A stretch of 64,000 nucleotides of DNA from Planobispora rosea. GTDB taxonomy: Bacteria > Actinomycetota > Actinomycetes > Streptosporangiales > Streptosporangiaceae. The DNA lies in the NCBI RefSeq assembly GCF_014648175.1, contig NZ_BMQP01000011.1, forward strand, positions 124,001-188,000. Direction: 5' to 3'. Both the position numbers and the translations under genes were made by a program. Shown one piece after another: positions 24,768 through 35,167 of the stretch. Numbering within the stretch: the first letter of the stretch is position 1; every line of letters starts with the position of its first letter. The notes beneath the pieces were generated by a model, which was not told the DNA's origin, ran no database searches, and saw nothing but the letters and a program-made list of their open reading frames with translations.

Positions 24768-27641
24768 TCAGCTGCAGCCGCTGGTGGAGCCGCAGCCCTC
24801 GCAGACGTAGCAGCTGCCCGCCGGGCGCATCTTCGTCCCGCAGGTCATGCAGAGCGGGGCGTCGGCGGTGCGGCCCTGGTGGGACTCCAGGGAGCCGCCG
24901 CGCACCGGCTCGGGCAGGGACTCGGTCCTGGCCTGGGCCTCGGCGTCGGACTTGGGCTTCTCGATCGGGGCCGAGGTGGCCAGTTCCGCGATGACGGTGT
25001 CGTCGTGGAGCGCGGCCGGATCCTCGCCCCGCTGCTGGGCGGCCCGCTCGGCGGCGGAGAAGATGCCGAGGGCGGCCCGCTCCTCGTAGGGCAGGTGGTC
25101 CAGGGCCAGGCGGCGGAAGATGTAGTCCATCACCGAGGCGGCCATGCGGACGTCCGGGTCGTCGGTCATGCCCGCCGGATCGAAGCGCATGTTGACGAAC
25201 TTGCCGACGTAGGTCTCCAGCGGCACGCCGTACTGCAGGCCGATGGAGATGGCCACGGAGAAGGCGTCCATGACGCCCGCGAGGGTCGAGCCCTGCTTGG
25301 ACATCTTCAGGAAGACCTCGCCGAGACCGTCGTCCGGGTAGCACGAGGCGGTCATGTAGCCCTTGGCCCCGGCCACGGTGAAGCGGGTGGTGGTGCTGGG
25401 ACGCTGGTTCGGCAGCCGGCGGCGGGTCGGGCGGCTGATCTCCACGACCTGGATCTCCGGCGCGGCGGCCTCGTCCCCGGCCCGCTCCCCGGCCTTGTCC
25501 GCGGCCTTGTCGTCGGCCTTCTTGCCTGCCGCCGAGAGCGGCTGGCCGACCTTGCAGTTGTCGCGGTAGACCGCCAGCGCCTTCAGGCCGAGCTTCCAGC
25601 CCTCCAGGTAGACCTGCTCGATGTCCTCGACGGTCGCGGACTCGGGCAGGTTGACGGTCTTGCTGATCGCACCCGACAGGAACGGCTGGGTGGCGGCCAT
25701 CATGCGGACGTGGCCCATCGGGGCGATGGCCCGCTCGCCCATCGCGCAGTCGAACACCTCGTAGTGCTCGGGCCGCAGGCCGGGGGCGTCGACGACGTGA
25801 CCGTGCTCGGCGATGTACTCGACGATCGCCTCGATCTGCTCGTTCTGGTAGCCGAGCTTCGCCAGCGCCCGTGGGATCGTCTGGTTGACGATCTGCATGG
25901 AGCCGCCGCCGACGAGCTTCTTGAACTTGACCAGCGCGAGGTCGGGCTCGATGCCGGTGGTGTCGCAGTCCATCATCAGGCCGATGGTGCCGGTGGGAGC
26001 CAGCAGCGAGGCCTGGGCGTTGCGGTAGCCGTTCTTCTCACCGAGCTTGAGGCACTCCGCCCACTCCCGGCTCGCCTCGGCGTGGATGTCGCGGTCCATG
26101 ACGTCGAGCGTGCTCAGTTCGCCGTTGGCCGCGGCGTGCTTGCGCATGACGCGCTTGTGCGCCTCGGCGTTGCGGGCGTAGCCGTCGTACGGTCCCACGA
26201 CCCCGGCCAGCTCGGCGCTGCGGCGGTAGGAGACGCCGGTCATCAGCGAGGTGATGGCCGCGGCGATGGCGCGGCCGCCGTCGGAGTCGTAGGCGTGGCC
26301 GGTGGCCATGAGCAGCGCGCCGAGGTTGGCGTAGCCGATGCCGAGCTGGCGGTAGGCCCGGGTGGTCTCACCGATCTTCTCCGTCGGGAAGTCGGCGAAG
26401 GTGATGGAGACGTCCATCGCGGTGATGATCAGCTCGGTGATCTTCACGAAGTTCTGGATGTCGAAGGAGCCGTCGTCCTTGAGGAACTTCAGCAGGTTGA
26501 TGCTCGCCAGATTGCAGGAGGAGTTGTCCAGGTGGACGTACTCCGAGCAGGGGTTGGAGGCGGTGATGCGGCCCGTCTCCGGGCAGGTGTGCCAGTCGTT
26601 GATCGTGTCGTCGTACTGGACGCCGGGGTCGGCGCACTCCCAGGCGGCGGTCGCCATCTTGCGGAACAGGTCGCGGGCGTCGACCTTCTCGATGATCTCG
26701 CCGGACAGGCGGGCGCGCAGGCCGAACTCCTCGCCCTTCTCCACCGCGCGCATGAACTCGTCGGAGACGCGCACGGAGTTGTTGGCGTTCTGGTACTGGA
26801 CGGAGACGATGTCCTTGCCGCCGAGGTCCATGTCGAACCCGGCGTCGCGCAGCGCGCGGATCTTGTCCTCCTCGCGCGCCTTGGTCTCGATGAACTCCTC
26901 GATGTCGGGGTGGTCCACGTCGAGGACGACCATCTTGGCGGCGCGGCGGGTGGCGCCGCCGGACTTGATGGTGCCCGCGGAGGCGTCGGCACCGCGCATG
27001 AAGGAGACCGGGCCGCTGGCGGTGCCGCCGCTGGAGAGCAGTTCCTTGGAGGAGCGGATCCGGGAGAGGTTGACCCCGGAGCCGGAGCCGCCCTTGAAGA
27101 TCACACCCTCTTCCTTGTACCAGTCGAGGATGGACTCCATCTGGTCGTCCACGGCGAGGATGAAGCACGCCGAGACCTGCTGCGGCGAGGCCGTGCCGAC
27201 GTTGAACCAGACCGGGGAGTTGAAGCTGAAGATCTGGTTGACCAGGGCGTGCTTGAGCTCGTGGTCGAAGATCTCGGCGTCCTCGTCGGTCGCGAAGTAG
27301 CCGTGCTCGACGCCGGTCCTGGTGTAGACGCCCACCACGCGGTCGATGAGCTGCTTGAGGCTCCACTCGCGCTGCGGGGTGCCGACGGCGCCGCGGAAGT
27401 ACTTGGTGGTGACGATGTTGGCGGCGTTGACCGACCAGGTGCTGGGGAACTCCACGCCCCGCTGCTCGAAGTTGACCGAGCCGTCGCGCCAGTTCGTCAT
27501 GACGACGTCGCGGCGCTCCCAGCTCACCTCGTCGTAGGGGTGAACGCCGGGGGTGGTGAAGACGCGCTTCATCTTCAGCCCCTTGCGCGGGCGCTTGCCT
27601 CCGCTGCCCCCGCGCACCGCGCCTCCGACCGTCTCCGTCAT
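24768..27641 (-). CDS. nrdJ: vitamin B12-dependent (class II) ribonucleotide reductase
   Basis: A 957-residue adenosylcobalamin-dependent RNR that reduces ribonucleotides to deoxyribonucleotides for DNA synthesis. ATG 27641 (MTETVGGAVRGG) follows AAGGGGGAAG; an upstream in-frame ATG lacks a site. Visible features are the N-terminal ACP-like region GVHPYDEVSWERRDVVMTNW, the GGSGSGVNLSRIRSS and SGPVSFMRGADA substrate-site motifs, the catalytic-cysteine motif NPCSE, and the loop ASLLAPTGTIGLMMDCDTTGIEPD. The C-terminal zinc/redox tail (CMTCGTKMRPAGSCYVCEGCGS) is typical of actinobacterial NrdJ. It works with NrdR, encoded directly upstream in the same operon with about 90 bp between them. No metallocofactor subunit is needed. 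Confidence 0.97.
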   Translation of the reverse strand: MTETVGGAVRGGSGGKRPRKGLKMKRVFTTPGVHPYDEVSWERRDVVMTNWRDGSVNFEQRGVEFPSTWSVNAANIVTTKYFRGAVGTPQREWSLKQLIDRVVGVYTRTGVEHGYFATDEDAEIFDHELKHALVNQIFSFNSPVWFNVGTASPQQVSACFILAVDDQMESILDWYKEEGVIFKGGSGSGVNLSRIRSSKELLSSGGTASGPVSFMRGADASAGTIKSGGATRRAAKMVVLDVDHPDIEEFIETKAREEDKIRALRDAGFDMDLGGKDIVSVQYQNANNSVRVSDEFMRAVEKGEEFGLRARLSGEIIEKVDARDLFRKMATAAWECADPGVQYDDTINDWHTCPETGRITASNPCSEYVHLDNSSCNLASINLLKFLKDDGSFDIQNFVKITELIITAMDVSITFADFPTEKIGETTRAYRQLGIGYANLGALLMATGHAYDSDGGRAIAAAITSLMTGVSYRRSAELAGVVGPYDGYARNAEAHKRVMRKHAAANGELSTLDVMDRDIHAEASREWAECLKLGEKNGYRNAQASLLAPTGTIGLMMDCDTTGIEPDLALVKFKKLVGGGSMQIVNQTIPRALAKLGYQNEQIEAIVEYIAEHGHVVDAPGLRPEHYEVFDCAMGERAIAPMGHVRMMAATQPFLSGAISKTVNLPESATVEDIEQVYLEGWKLGLKALAVYRDNCKVGQPLSAAGKKADDKAADKAGERAGDEAAAPEIQVVEISRPTRRRLPNQRPSTTTRFTVAGAKGYMTASCYPDDGLGEVFLKMSKQGSTLAGVMDAFSVAISIGLQYGVPLETYVGKFVNMRFDPAGMTDDPDVRMAASVMDYIFRRLALDHLPYEERAALGIFSAAERAAQQRGEDPAALHDDTVIAELATSAPIEKPKSDAEAQARTESLPEPVRGGSLESHQGRTADAPLCMTCGTKMRPAGSCYVCEGCGSTSGCS

Positions 27642-27731
27642 GACTTCCCCCTTCCGGACTCCGTACGAGCCCATGAGTCGGACCACATCACCGCGCCGCT
27701 TTCGTCCCCCGGCGCCCGGGGATGGAATTCT

Positions 27732-28193
27732 TCAGTCCTGCTGGGCGGAGCGATCCGCCCGCAACTGCTTGATCTCAGCCTCGAAGTCGGCCAGCGTCTC
27801 GAACCCGCGGTAGACCGAGGCGAACCGGAGATAGGCCACCTCGTCCAGCTCCCGGAGGGGCCCGAGGATCGCCAGGCCCACCTCGTGGGCGGGAATCTCC
27901 GCGGCCCCGGTCGCCCGGATGCTCTCCTCGACCCGCTGGCCGAGCTGGGCCAGGGAGTCCTCGCTGACCGGCCGCCCCTGGCAGGCCCGCCGGACCCCGG
28001 CGATCACCTTGTCACGGGAGAACGGCTCGGTCACCCCGCTGCGCTTGCTCACCATGAGCAGCACGGTCTCCTGCGTGGTGAACCTGCGCCCGCATTCGGG
28101 GCACGTGCGCCTGCGGCGGATGGCACCGCCGTCCTCGGTGGACCGGCTGTCGATGACCCGCGTGTCTGGATGGCGACAGAACGGACAGTGCAC
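27732..28193 (-). CDS. nrdR: transcriptional repressor NrdR
   Basis: A 153-residue NrdR from GTG 28193, with GGGAGG upstream. The zinc ribbon Cys residues are C3, C6, C31 and C34 (MHCPFC ... TCPECGRRF). The ATP-cone follows ([30 protein letters not shown]), ending with the family motif [28 protein letters not shown]. NrdR senses the ATP/dATP ratio and represses ribonucleotide reductase genes by binding paired NrdR boxes. Two such boxes lie about 110-155 bp upstream of this start, so the nrdR-nrdJ operon is almost certainly autoregulated. Confidence 0.97.
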   Translation of the reverse strand: MHCPFCRHPDTRVIDSRSTEDGGAIRRRRTCPECGRRFTTQETVLLMVSKRSGVTEPFSRDKVIAGVRRACQGRPVSEDSLAQLGQRVEESIRATGAAEIPAHEVGLAILGPLRELDEVAYLRFASVYRGFETLADFEAEIKQLRADRSAQQD

Positions 28194-28300
28194 GCGTCGC
28201 CTCCCTGGTCAGCCGAGTGACCCGCCTGCCCCATGTGTCACACGATGCCCGCGCGTAAACTCGCGCACGCCCCTCGGAACACCGAGGTGCGGCGATCGAA

Positions 28301-28347
28301 ACACAACCTGTGGTGGAGCACTCCGACAAAGCCACTAGATGTTGTGG
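28301..28347 (-). promoter_or_regulatory. tandem NrdR boxes controlling nrdR-nrdJ
   Basis: Two 16-bp near-palindromes are present: ACACAACCTGTGGTGG (28301-28316) and CCACTAGATGTTGTGG (28332-28347). Both fit the NrdR-box pattern (ACACWATATWTWGTGT). Their starts are exactly 31 bp apart, three helical turns, as in known NrdR operators. They lie in the leader/promoter region of nrdR; 28348-28586 shows no other feature. Confidence 0.85.
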
Positions 28348-28586
28348 TCCAACCGTAGAAGTGAGCGACCATGAACGCAAGTTAGACACGACCCCCCGGA
28401 CGAAGTCGCTGATCAGCGCTCCGGACCCGTTCCAGCCGGGCGTGTCGTACCCGGTGGCGCGACCGGCGGCCACTCCCGGCGATCCCCCGGACCGTCCCCG
28501 AGACCGTCCCCCGGACCGCCTTCGGACACCCTCCCGCCCTCTCCCGGGCCGCCCTCCCCAGGCCGTGGCCTTCCCGGCAGCCGCTC

Positions 28587-29168
28587 TCAGCCCGCCAGGC
28601 CGCCCGCCAGGTGGAGCCGGTCCCCGGGCCGGACCGTCGGGCCGGGCATCCCGTCGAGGTCCATGATCCGGCGGACGGTCTCGGCGGGGTCGCCCTCCGG
28701 GGCCACCGCCCCGGCGATCCCCCAGAGCGTGTCACCCCGGTGCACCATGACCCAGGGCAGGCCCGCGCGGTCGGGGCGCTCGGCGGCCGAGGCCGGGGCG
28801 ATGCGGGTGCCGAGCCAGAGCATTCCGAGGGCGGCCAGAACGAGCAGGGCCACCACCACGATCTTCCCTCTCCGGGTGAGCCGGACAGGCCTGCGAGGAT
28901 ATCGGATGTTCTCCCCCGGGCCGGGCCTCCGGGCAGGTGCCCGGCGAGGCCGCCCCTGCGCGCGCCGGGGCCCTCCCGTCCGCACGCGCCCGGGTTCTTC
29001 CGTCCGGGCGCCCGGGACCCGCCCCTCCTGCGCGCCCCGGGGCTCCACCGCCCGCAGACGCCGAGCCTGCATCGCCTGCATGTATTCCGGCCCCACCACC
29101 TGCAGGTGCCGGGGTCCCCGCCCCTGCGCGCGCCGGGATCGTCGTGTCTGCGCAGTCGCCTTCATCAT
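28587..29168 (-). CDS. LysM protein divergent from lexA (ChiZ/Rv2719c-like)
   Basis: A 193-residue protein from ATG 29168 (GGGGAGATGGGGGGCC upstream). An Arg/Ala/Pro-rich cytoplasmic part (1-110) precedes one membrane helix (GKIVVVALLVLAALGMLWLG, about 112-131) and an extracytoplasmic LysM domain (VMVHRGDTLWGIAGAVAPEG...IMDLDGM...VRPGDRLHL, about 148-190). In Mycobacterium the gene at this exact place, Rv2719c (ChiZ), and in Corynebacterium DivS, are SOS-induced cell-division inhibitors; Bacillus YneA plays the same part. Position, LexA boxes and topology all support this being the SOS division-arrest factor. The N-terminal half is longer and more disordered than in the mycobacterial protein. 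Confidence 0.75.
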   Translation of the reverse strand: MMKATAQTRRSRRAQGRGPRHLQVVGPEYMQAMQARRLRAVEPRGAQEGRVPGARTEEPGRVRTGGPRRAQGRPRRAPARRPGPGENIRYPRRPVRLTRRGKIVVVALLVLAALGMLWLGTRIAPASAAERPDRAGLPWVMVHRGDTLWGIAGAVAPEGDPAETVRRIMDLDGMPGPTVRPGDRLHLAGGLAG

Positions 29169-29236
29169 GGCCCCCCATCTCCCCGCCCGGGCCGGACACG
29201 GGCGAAGAAAGATCGGCGAATCGAACACGATGTCGA

Positions 29237-29252
29237 TCGAACTCCCGTACGA
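29237..29252. promoter_or_regulatory. weaker LexA box
   Basis: TCGAACtcccGTACGA differs by one base from the actinobacterial SOS box TCGAACNNNNGTTCGA. It lies 69 bp upstream of the LysM gene start. Confidence 0.5.
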
Positions 29253-29289
29253 TGTTGTACACCACGCCGTCGCCGATTTCGAGGACAAC

Positions 29290-29305
29290 TCGAACAATTG
29301 TTTGA
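29290..29305. promoter_or_regulatory. LexA (SOS) box
   Basis: TCGAACaattGTTTGA matches the Gram-positive/mycobacterial LexA consensus closely. It lies between the divergent lexA and LysM genes, 73 bp before lexA, and predicts autoregulation plus SOS control of the LysM gene. Confidence 0.85.
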
Positions 29306-29377
29306 AGATGATCTTCGATGGGAGTACGGTCGCTGTGTGCGACATATGGAATACGGACCGGGAGGCGAGAAGATCAC

Positions 29378-30088
29378 ATGAGCGAGCACAAAGAGAACGG
29401 CTCGGTTGTCAGCGATCTGGCGGTGCGCAGGCGTGACTCCCTCGGCCTCACCCCCAGGCAACGCAAGATCCTTGAGGTGATCCGCGACTCCGTGCAGCAG
29501 CGCGGCTATCCCCCGTCGATGCGTGAGATCGGCGAGGCCGTGCAACTGACCAGCACGTCGAGTGTGTCGCACCAGCTGACGGCGTTGCAGCGCAAGGGCT
29601 ATCTGAGGCGTGACCCGCACCGCCCCCGGGCGCTCGAGGTCCGCCTGCCCGGCGAGCCCGTCCTCTGGGTCGACCCCGACGCGAACACCGAGGAGGCGTC
29701 GGTCAGCCGCCCGACCGCGGCATACGTGCCGCTGGTCGGCCGCATCGCCGCCGGCGGCCCGATCCTCGCCGAGGAGAGCATCGAGGACGTCTTCGCCCTG
29801 CCCAAGCAGTTGGTCGGCGAGGGCACACTCTTCCTGCTCCAGGTGACCGGTGACTCGATGATCGAGGCCGCCATCGCCGACGGCGACTGGGTGGTCGTGC
29901 GCCAGCAGCCGGTGGCCGACAACGGTGACATCGTCGCGGCGATGATCGACGGTGAGGCGACGGTCAAGACCTTCAAGCGCAGGGACGGTCACGTCTGGCT
30001 GGTCCCGCACAACCCCAACTACGACCCGATCCCGGGTGACGAGGCCACCGTGCTCGGCAAGGTCGTGGCGGTGCTGCGCAAGCTCTGA
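29378..30088 (+). CDS. lexA: LexA repressor/protease
   Basis: A 236-residue SOS repressor. The winged helix-turn-helix is at about 24-88 ([57 protein letters not shown]). The self-cleavage site is Ala125-Gly126 in [10 protein letters not shown]. The catalytic dyad is Ser160 ([10 protein letters not shown]) and Lys197 (EATVKTFKR). Activated RecA triggers cleavage and derepresses SOS genes. The ATG follows GGGAGGCGAG. A LexA box upstream and a strong terminator downstream make it a monocistronic, autoregulated unit, divergent from the LysM division-inhibitor candidate. Confidence 0.97.
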   Translation: MSEHKENGSVVSDLAVRRRDSLGLTPRQRKILEVIRDSVQQRGYPPSMREIGEAVQLTSTSSVSHQLTALQRKGYLRRDPHRPRALEVRLPGEPVLWVDPDANTEEASVSRPTAAYVPLVGRIAAGGPILAEESIEDVFALPKQLVGEGTLFLLQVTGDSMIEAAIADGDWVVVRQQPVADNGDIVAAMIDGEATVKTFKRRDGHVWLVPHNPNYDPIPGDEATVLGKVVAVLRKL

Positions 30089-30187
30089 CCCCGCCGGCCC
30101 GTCGTTCGCGACGGCGGGCCCGGACGGATCCCCCTCCCCGAGCCTCCCCTGCGCCCTGCGCAGTCCCCACGCCTCCCCGCGTTTCGA

Positions 30188-30232
30188 CAGCGGCCGCCTG
30201 CCCTCTGAGGACAGGCGGCCGCTGCTTTGTTT
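30188..30232 (+). terminator. strong Rho-independent terminator after lexA
   Basis: Perfect 13-bp arms CAGCGGCCGCCTG (30188-30200) and CAGGCGGCCGCTG (30212-30224) with an 11-nt loop are followed by CTTTGTTT. A weaker imperfect hairpin lies just after the lexA stop (about 30096-30120). Confidence 0.85.
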
Positions 30233-30436
30233 ACGGGCTTCCGAAACAGTGGATTTTATTCCTCGATAACCCGCCATTCCGCTCTCCCGGAATGACGCAT
30301 TTCCCCACTCATCGGATGAAGTCCCGTCCTCGGCGCACAGCGGGCGGCAGCGCGCCCTCCGGATCCGCCACACGGCGTTCACCCCGCGGATCCCGTCTCT
30401 TGACCCAGCGTGGTCATGGGGATACCTTCGCTTCAT

Positions 30437-30457
30437 TAATAGGAAAGCTTCCTATTA
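30437..30457. promoter_or_regulatory. palindromic operator upstream of chitinase
   Basis: Perfect 9-bp arms TAATAGGAA (30437-30445) and TTCCTATTA (30449-30457) surround AGC. A TTGACC lies about 40 bp upstream. AGGAAA...TTTCCT palindromes are, from memory, common before actinomycete secreted-hydrolase genes and are attributed to ROK-type regulators; the assignment is tentative. Confidence 0.6.
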
Positions 30458-30494
30458 GTTATCACCCCCCACGCAGGTAGGAGAGGTAGTCCTC

Positions 30495-32753
<2,259 letters not shown>

Positions 32754-32797
32754 TTTAACTCGCCATTGACTGATAAGCCAGATATCTCCTGATATAT

Positions 32798-32832
32798 CGG
32801 TCACCGCCCTGGATAGTCTGGGGCGGTGACCG
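32798..32832. promoter_or_regulatory. perfect 12-bp inverted repeat over the start of the C-S lyase gene
   Basis: Arms CGGTCACCGCCC (32798-32809) and GGGCGGTGACCG (32821-32832) enclose TGGATAGTCTG. The loop holds a TAGTCT -10-like hexamer and the right arm contains the GTG start (32826). It could be an operator over a leaderless promoter, or an RNA hairpin hiding the start. Confidence 0.6.
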
Positions 32833-33989
32833 AGATCTCTTCCCTGAACGCGCTGACGTTGGAGAACCTGACCTCCCGGGACGGGATCAAATGGTCCCAC
32901 CCGGCACCGGGAGTGATCCCCGCGTGGATCGCCGACATGGACTTCCCGGTCGCCGCCGCGGTGCGCGACGCCCTGGCCCGCCGGGCCCACGGCGACCTCG
33001 GCTACCCCGCCTGGGACGAGCGGCACGACGCCGGCCCGCTGGCCCTGGCCTTCGCCGAGCGGATGGAGAGCCGGTACGGCTGGCGCCCCGACCCGGAGCA
33101 CGTGCGATCCTTCACCGACATCAACCAGGCCCTCCAGGTGATCCTGCACGTCGCCACCCGGCCCGGCGACGAGGTGGCCGTGCACGTCCCGGCCTACCCG
33201 CCGTTCCTGGAGACCTGCAAAGAGATGGGCCGTCCGGCGCTTCCGATCCCGATGGAACCGGCCGGCGACTCCTGGGGGTTCGACGCCGAGGCCCTGGCCG
33301 TCCGGCTCGCCGAGGGCCGCTGCCGCGTTCTGCTGCTGGTCAACCCGCAGAACCCGACCGGCCGCGTCTTCACCCGCGAAGAGCTGACCGGCCTGGCCGA
33401 ACTGGCCGAGCGCCACGACCTCCTGGTGATCTCCGACGAGATCCACGCCGACCTGGTCCACACCCCCGGCGAGCACATCCCCTTCGCCACGCTGCTGCCG
33501 GAGCGGACGGTCACGCTCACCTCCGCCACCAAGGCGTTCAACCTGGGCGGCGTCCGCTGCTCGGTGGCGCACACCGGTGCGCCCGCCCTGCGCGAGGCCC
33601 TGGCCGCCCAGCCCACCCACCTGTACGGCATGGCGAACGTCTTCGGGGTCGAGGCGACCGTCGCGGCCTGGCGGCACGGAGACGACTGGCTGGCGGAGGC
33701 CAGGACGGTGCTCGACCGCAACCGGCACCTGATCGCCGAGCGGCTCCCCGACGGCGTCGGCTACCGGATCCCCGACGCCACCTACCTGGCCTGGCTCGAC
33801 CTGTCCGGCCTCGGCCTGGCGGAGGAGCCCGCCGCGTTCCTGGAGCGCGAGGCCAAGGTCATGCTCAGCCCCGGCCCGCTGTTCGGCCCGGGCGGGGAGG
33901 GCTTCGCCCGGCTGAACTTCGCCACCTCCGGCCCGGTCCTGTCGGAGATCCTCGACCGGATCACCCGGGCCGTGAAGACGTCCTCCTGA
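32826..33989 (+). CDS. MalY/PatB family PLP-dependent C-S lyase/aminotransferase
   Basis: A 387-residue fold-type I PLP enzyme. Family features are GVIPAWIADMDFPVAAAVRDAL at the N-terminus, FTDINQALQVILHVATRPGDEVAVHVPAYPPF, LVNPQNPTGRVF (Asn contacting PLP), LVISDEIHADLV (Asp), and the Schiff-base lysine K236 in LTSATKAFNLGGVR. These are the MalY/PatB subgroup motifs, whose members cleave cystathionine or cysteine conjugates to thiol, pyruvate and ammonia. Aminotransferase activity is possible. The GTG start has no Shine-Dalgarno; a TAGTCT hexamer 6 nt upstream suggests a leaderless transcript. The start sits inside a perfect inverted repeat, suggesting tight control. Confidence 0.9.
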   Translation: MTEISSLNALTLENLTSRDGIKWSHPAPGVIPAWIADMDFPVAAAVRDALARRAHGDLGYPAWDERHDAGPLALAFAERMESRYGWRPDPEHVRSFTDINQALQVILHVATRPGDEVAVHVPAYPPFLETCKEMGRPALPIPMEPAGDSWGFDAEALAVRLAEGRCRVLLLVNPQNPTGRVFTREELTGLAELAERHDLLVISDEIHADLVHTPGEHIPFATLLPERTVTLTSATKAFNLGGVRCSVAHTGAPALREALAAQPTHLYGMANVFGVEATVAAWRHGDDWLAEARTVLDRNRHLIAERLPDGVGYRIPDATYLAWLDLSGLGLAEEPAAFLEREAKVMLSPGPLFGPGGEGFARLNFATSGPVLSEILDRITRAVKTSS

Positions 33990-34044
33990 CCGCCTCCGGG
34001 ATCCCGGCCGCCTTCACCTCCGGTCAGTGCCGCGCGGGCGGGAC

Positions 34045-35142
34045 TCAGGGGGTCGGTGTGGGCACCGGCAGGCGGCTGTCGACCGCCGTGGGGTCGGCGA
34101 CCGCCTCCAGATCGCGGGTGAGCAGCATCCGGTGCACGAAGGAGGCCGGGGTGCCCGGGGCGAGGGCGAGGGTGGCGCGCAGGACGGTGAAGTCCCCTCT
34201 CACCACCTCGTCGTGCTCGATCTCCTCGGCGTGATCCCCGTACCGCGTGCCCTGGGTGGTCGGGGCAGCCGTGGTGAGCTCGGCGGTGAGCGCCTGCCTG
34301 ACCGCGGTGATCGCGCCGCTCCTGGGCGCCACGCAGATCACGTTGACCGGCGTGTCGCCCGGGGACGCGGGGCGGCGCAGTCCGACGCCGTAGAGGGCCA
34401 CCGCCCCCGAGCCCTGCGGCACGGTGAGCACCGCGGTGACGACGTCGCCGAGGCAGTCGGCGACGGCGGCGTGCGCGGAGACGTCCACCAGGGAACGCTC
34501 ACCGCCGAGCACGGCGGAGACCGGCGCGGCGGCCGATCCCACGGCGACCGTGGAGCCGGTGACGACGACCTTGTTGAGCTGGTTCACCAGACCGAGATCG
34601 ATCAGCGGTCCGTCCGGATCGAGGGCGTGGTCGTCGGCGAGCGACAGGCCATCGTGGTCGCCGATCTTTCCCGGTCTGCCGCCCAGCACGGTCAGCTTGG
34701 TCTTGATCGCCTCGACGTCCACGCCGCCGTCGATGCGTACCGCCGTATCCGGCGGTACGCCGATCGAGACGGCGTGGTCGGCGGCGTAAGGGGTGATGCC
34801 CGTCCGTTCCGTCAGCGGCCGCCCCGCCCGGACCAGTTCGCCCAGGCCGTACCCGATGACGGGCAGCCAGGTCTTGTCCCGCCCCGGCCCCTGATCGGTG
34901 GCGAGACCGATGTCACGCCAGTGGGCCAGGTCACCGTACTCGAAGTGGAGGGCGGCGGGCCCCTCCCCCGAGACCTCGGCCATCGCCGCCCGCAGCCCGG
35001 TCGCAGCGGGCGCGGAGGCCGTGGGAGCGGCGGAGGCCGTACGGGCTCCGGGCTTCCCGCCGGAGCGGGGATCGCCGTCGCCGCCGGAGCAGCCCGTCGC
35101 GAACAGCCCGCCTGCCAGCAGGAACACACCGATACGTCGCAT
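34045..35142 (-). CDS. lipoprotein, paralogue A
   Basis: A 365-residue protein with a lipoprotein signal MRRIGVFLLAGGLFATGC (lipobox FATGC, C18), then a Ser/Ala/Gly-rich linker. The body has conserved blocks shared with the neighbouring lipoprotein: LHFEYGDLAHWRDIGL near 65-80, AVSIGVPPDTAVRIDGGVD, ADCLGDVV(T)AV, ALYGVGLRRPASPGDTPVNVIC, and YGDHAEEIEHDEVVRGDFTVLRATL. The two Cys near ADCLGD and NVIC may form a disulfide. The family is unknown to me; it is probably an extracytoplasmic, membrane-anchored protein. It lies 25 nt after its paralogue and likely shares a transcript with it. Confidence 0.8.
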   Translation of the reverse strand: MRRIGVFLLAGGLFATGCSGGDGDPRSGGKPGARTASAAPTASAPAATGLRAAMAEVSGEGPAALHFEYGDLAHWRDIGLATDQGPGRDKTWLPVIGYGLGELVRAGRPLTERTGITPYAADHAVSIGVPPDTAVRIDGGVDVEAIKTKLTVLGGRPGKIGDHDGLSLADDHALDPDGPLIDLGLVNQLNKVVVTGSTVAVGSAAAPVSAVLGGERSLVDVSAHAAVADCLGDVVTAVLTVPQGSGAVALYGVGLRRPASPGDTPVNVICVAPRSGAITAVRQALTAELTTAAPTTQGTRYGDHAEEIEHDEVVRGDFTVLRATLALAPGTPASFVHRMLLTRDLEAVADPTAVDSRLPVPTPTP

Positions 35143-35167
35143 GCCCGAACCCTAGTGCCAGCCGGAC

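Noticed and set aside
24879..28220. A 1113-codon open frame on the plus strand
   Set aside because: It is antisense to nrdJ and nrdR, which carry unmistakable family motifs. The composition is that of a shadow frame.
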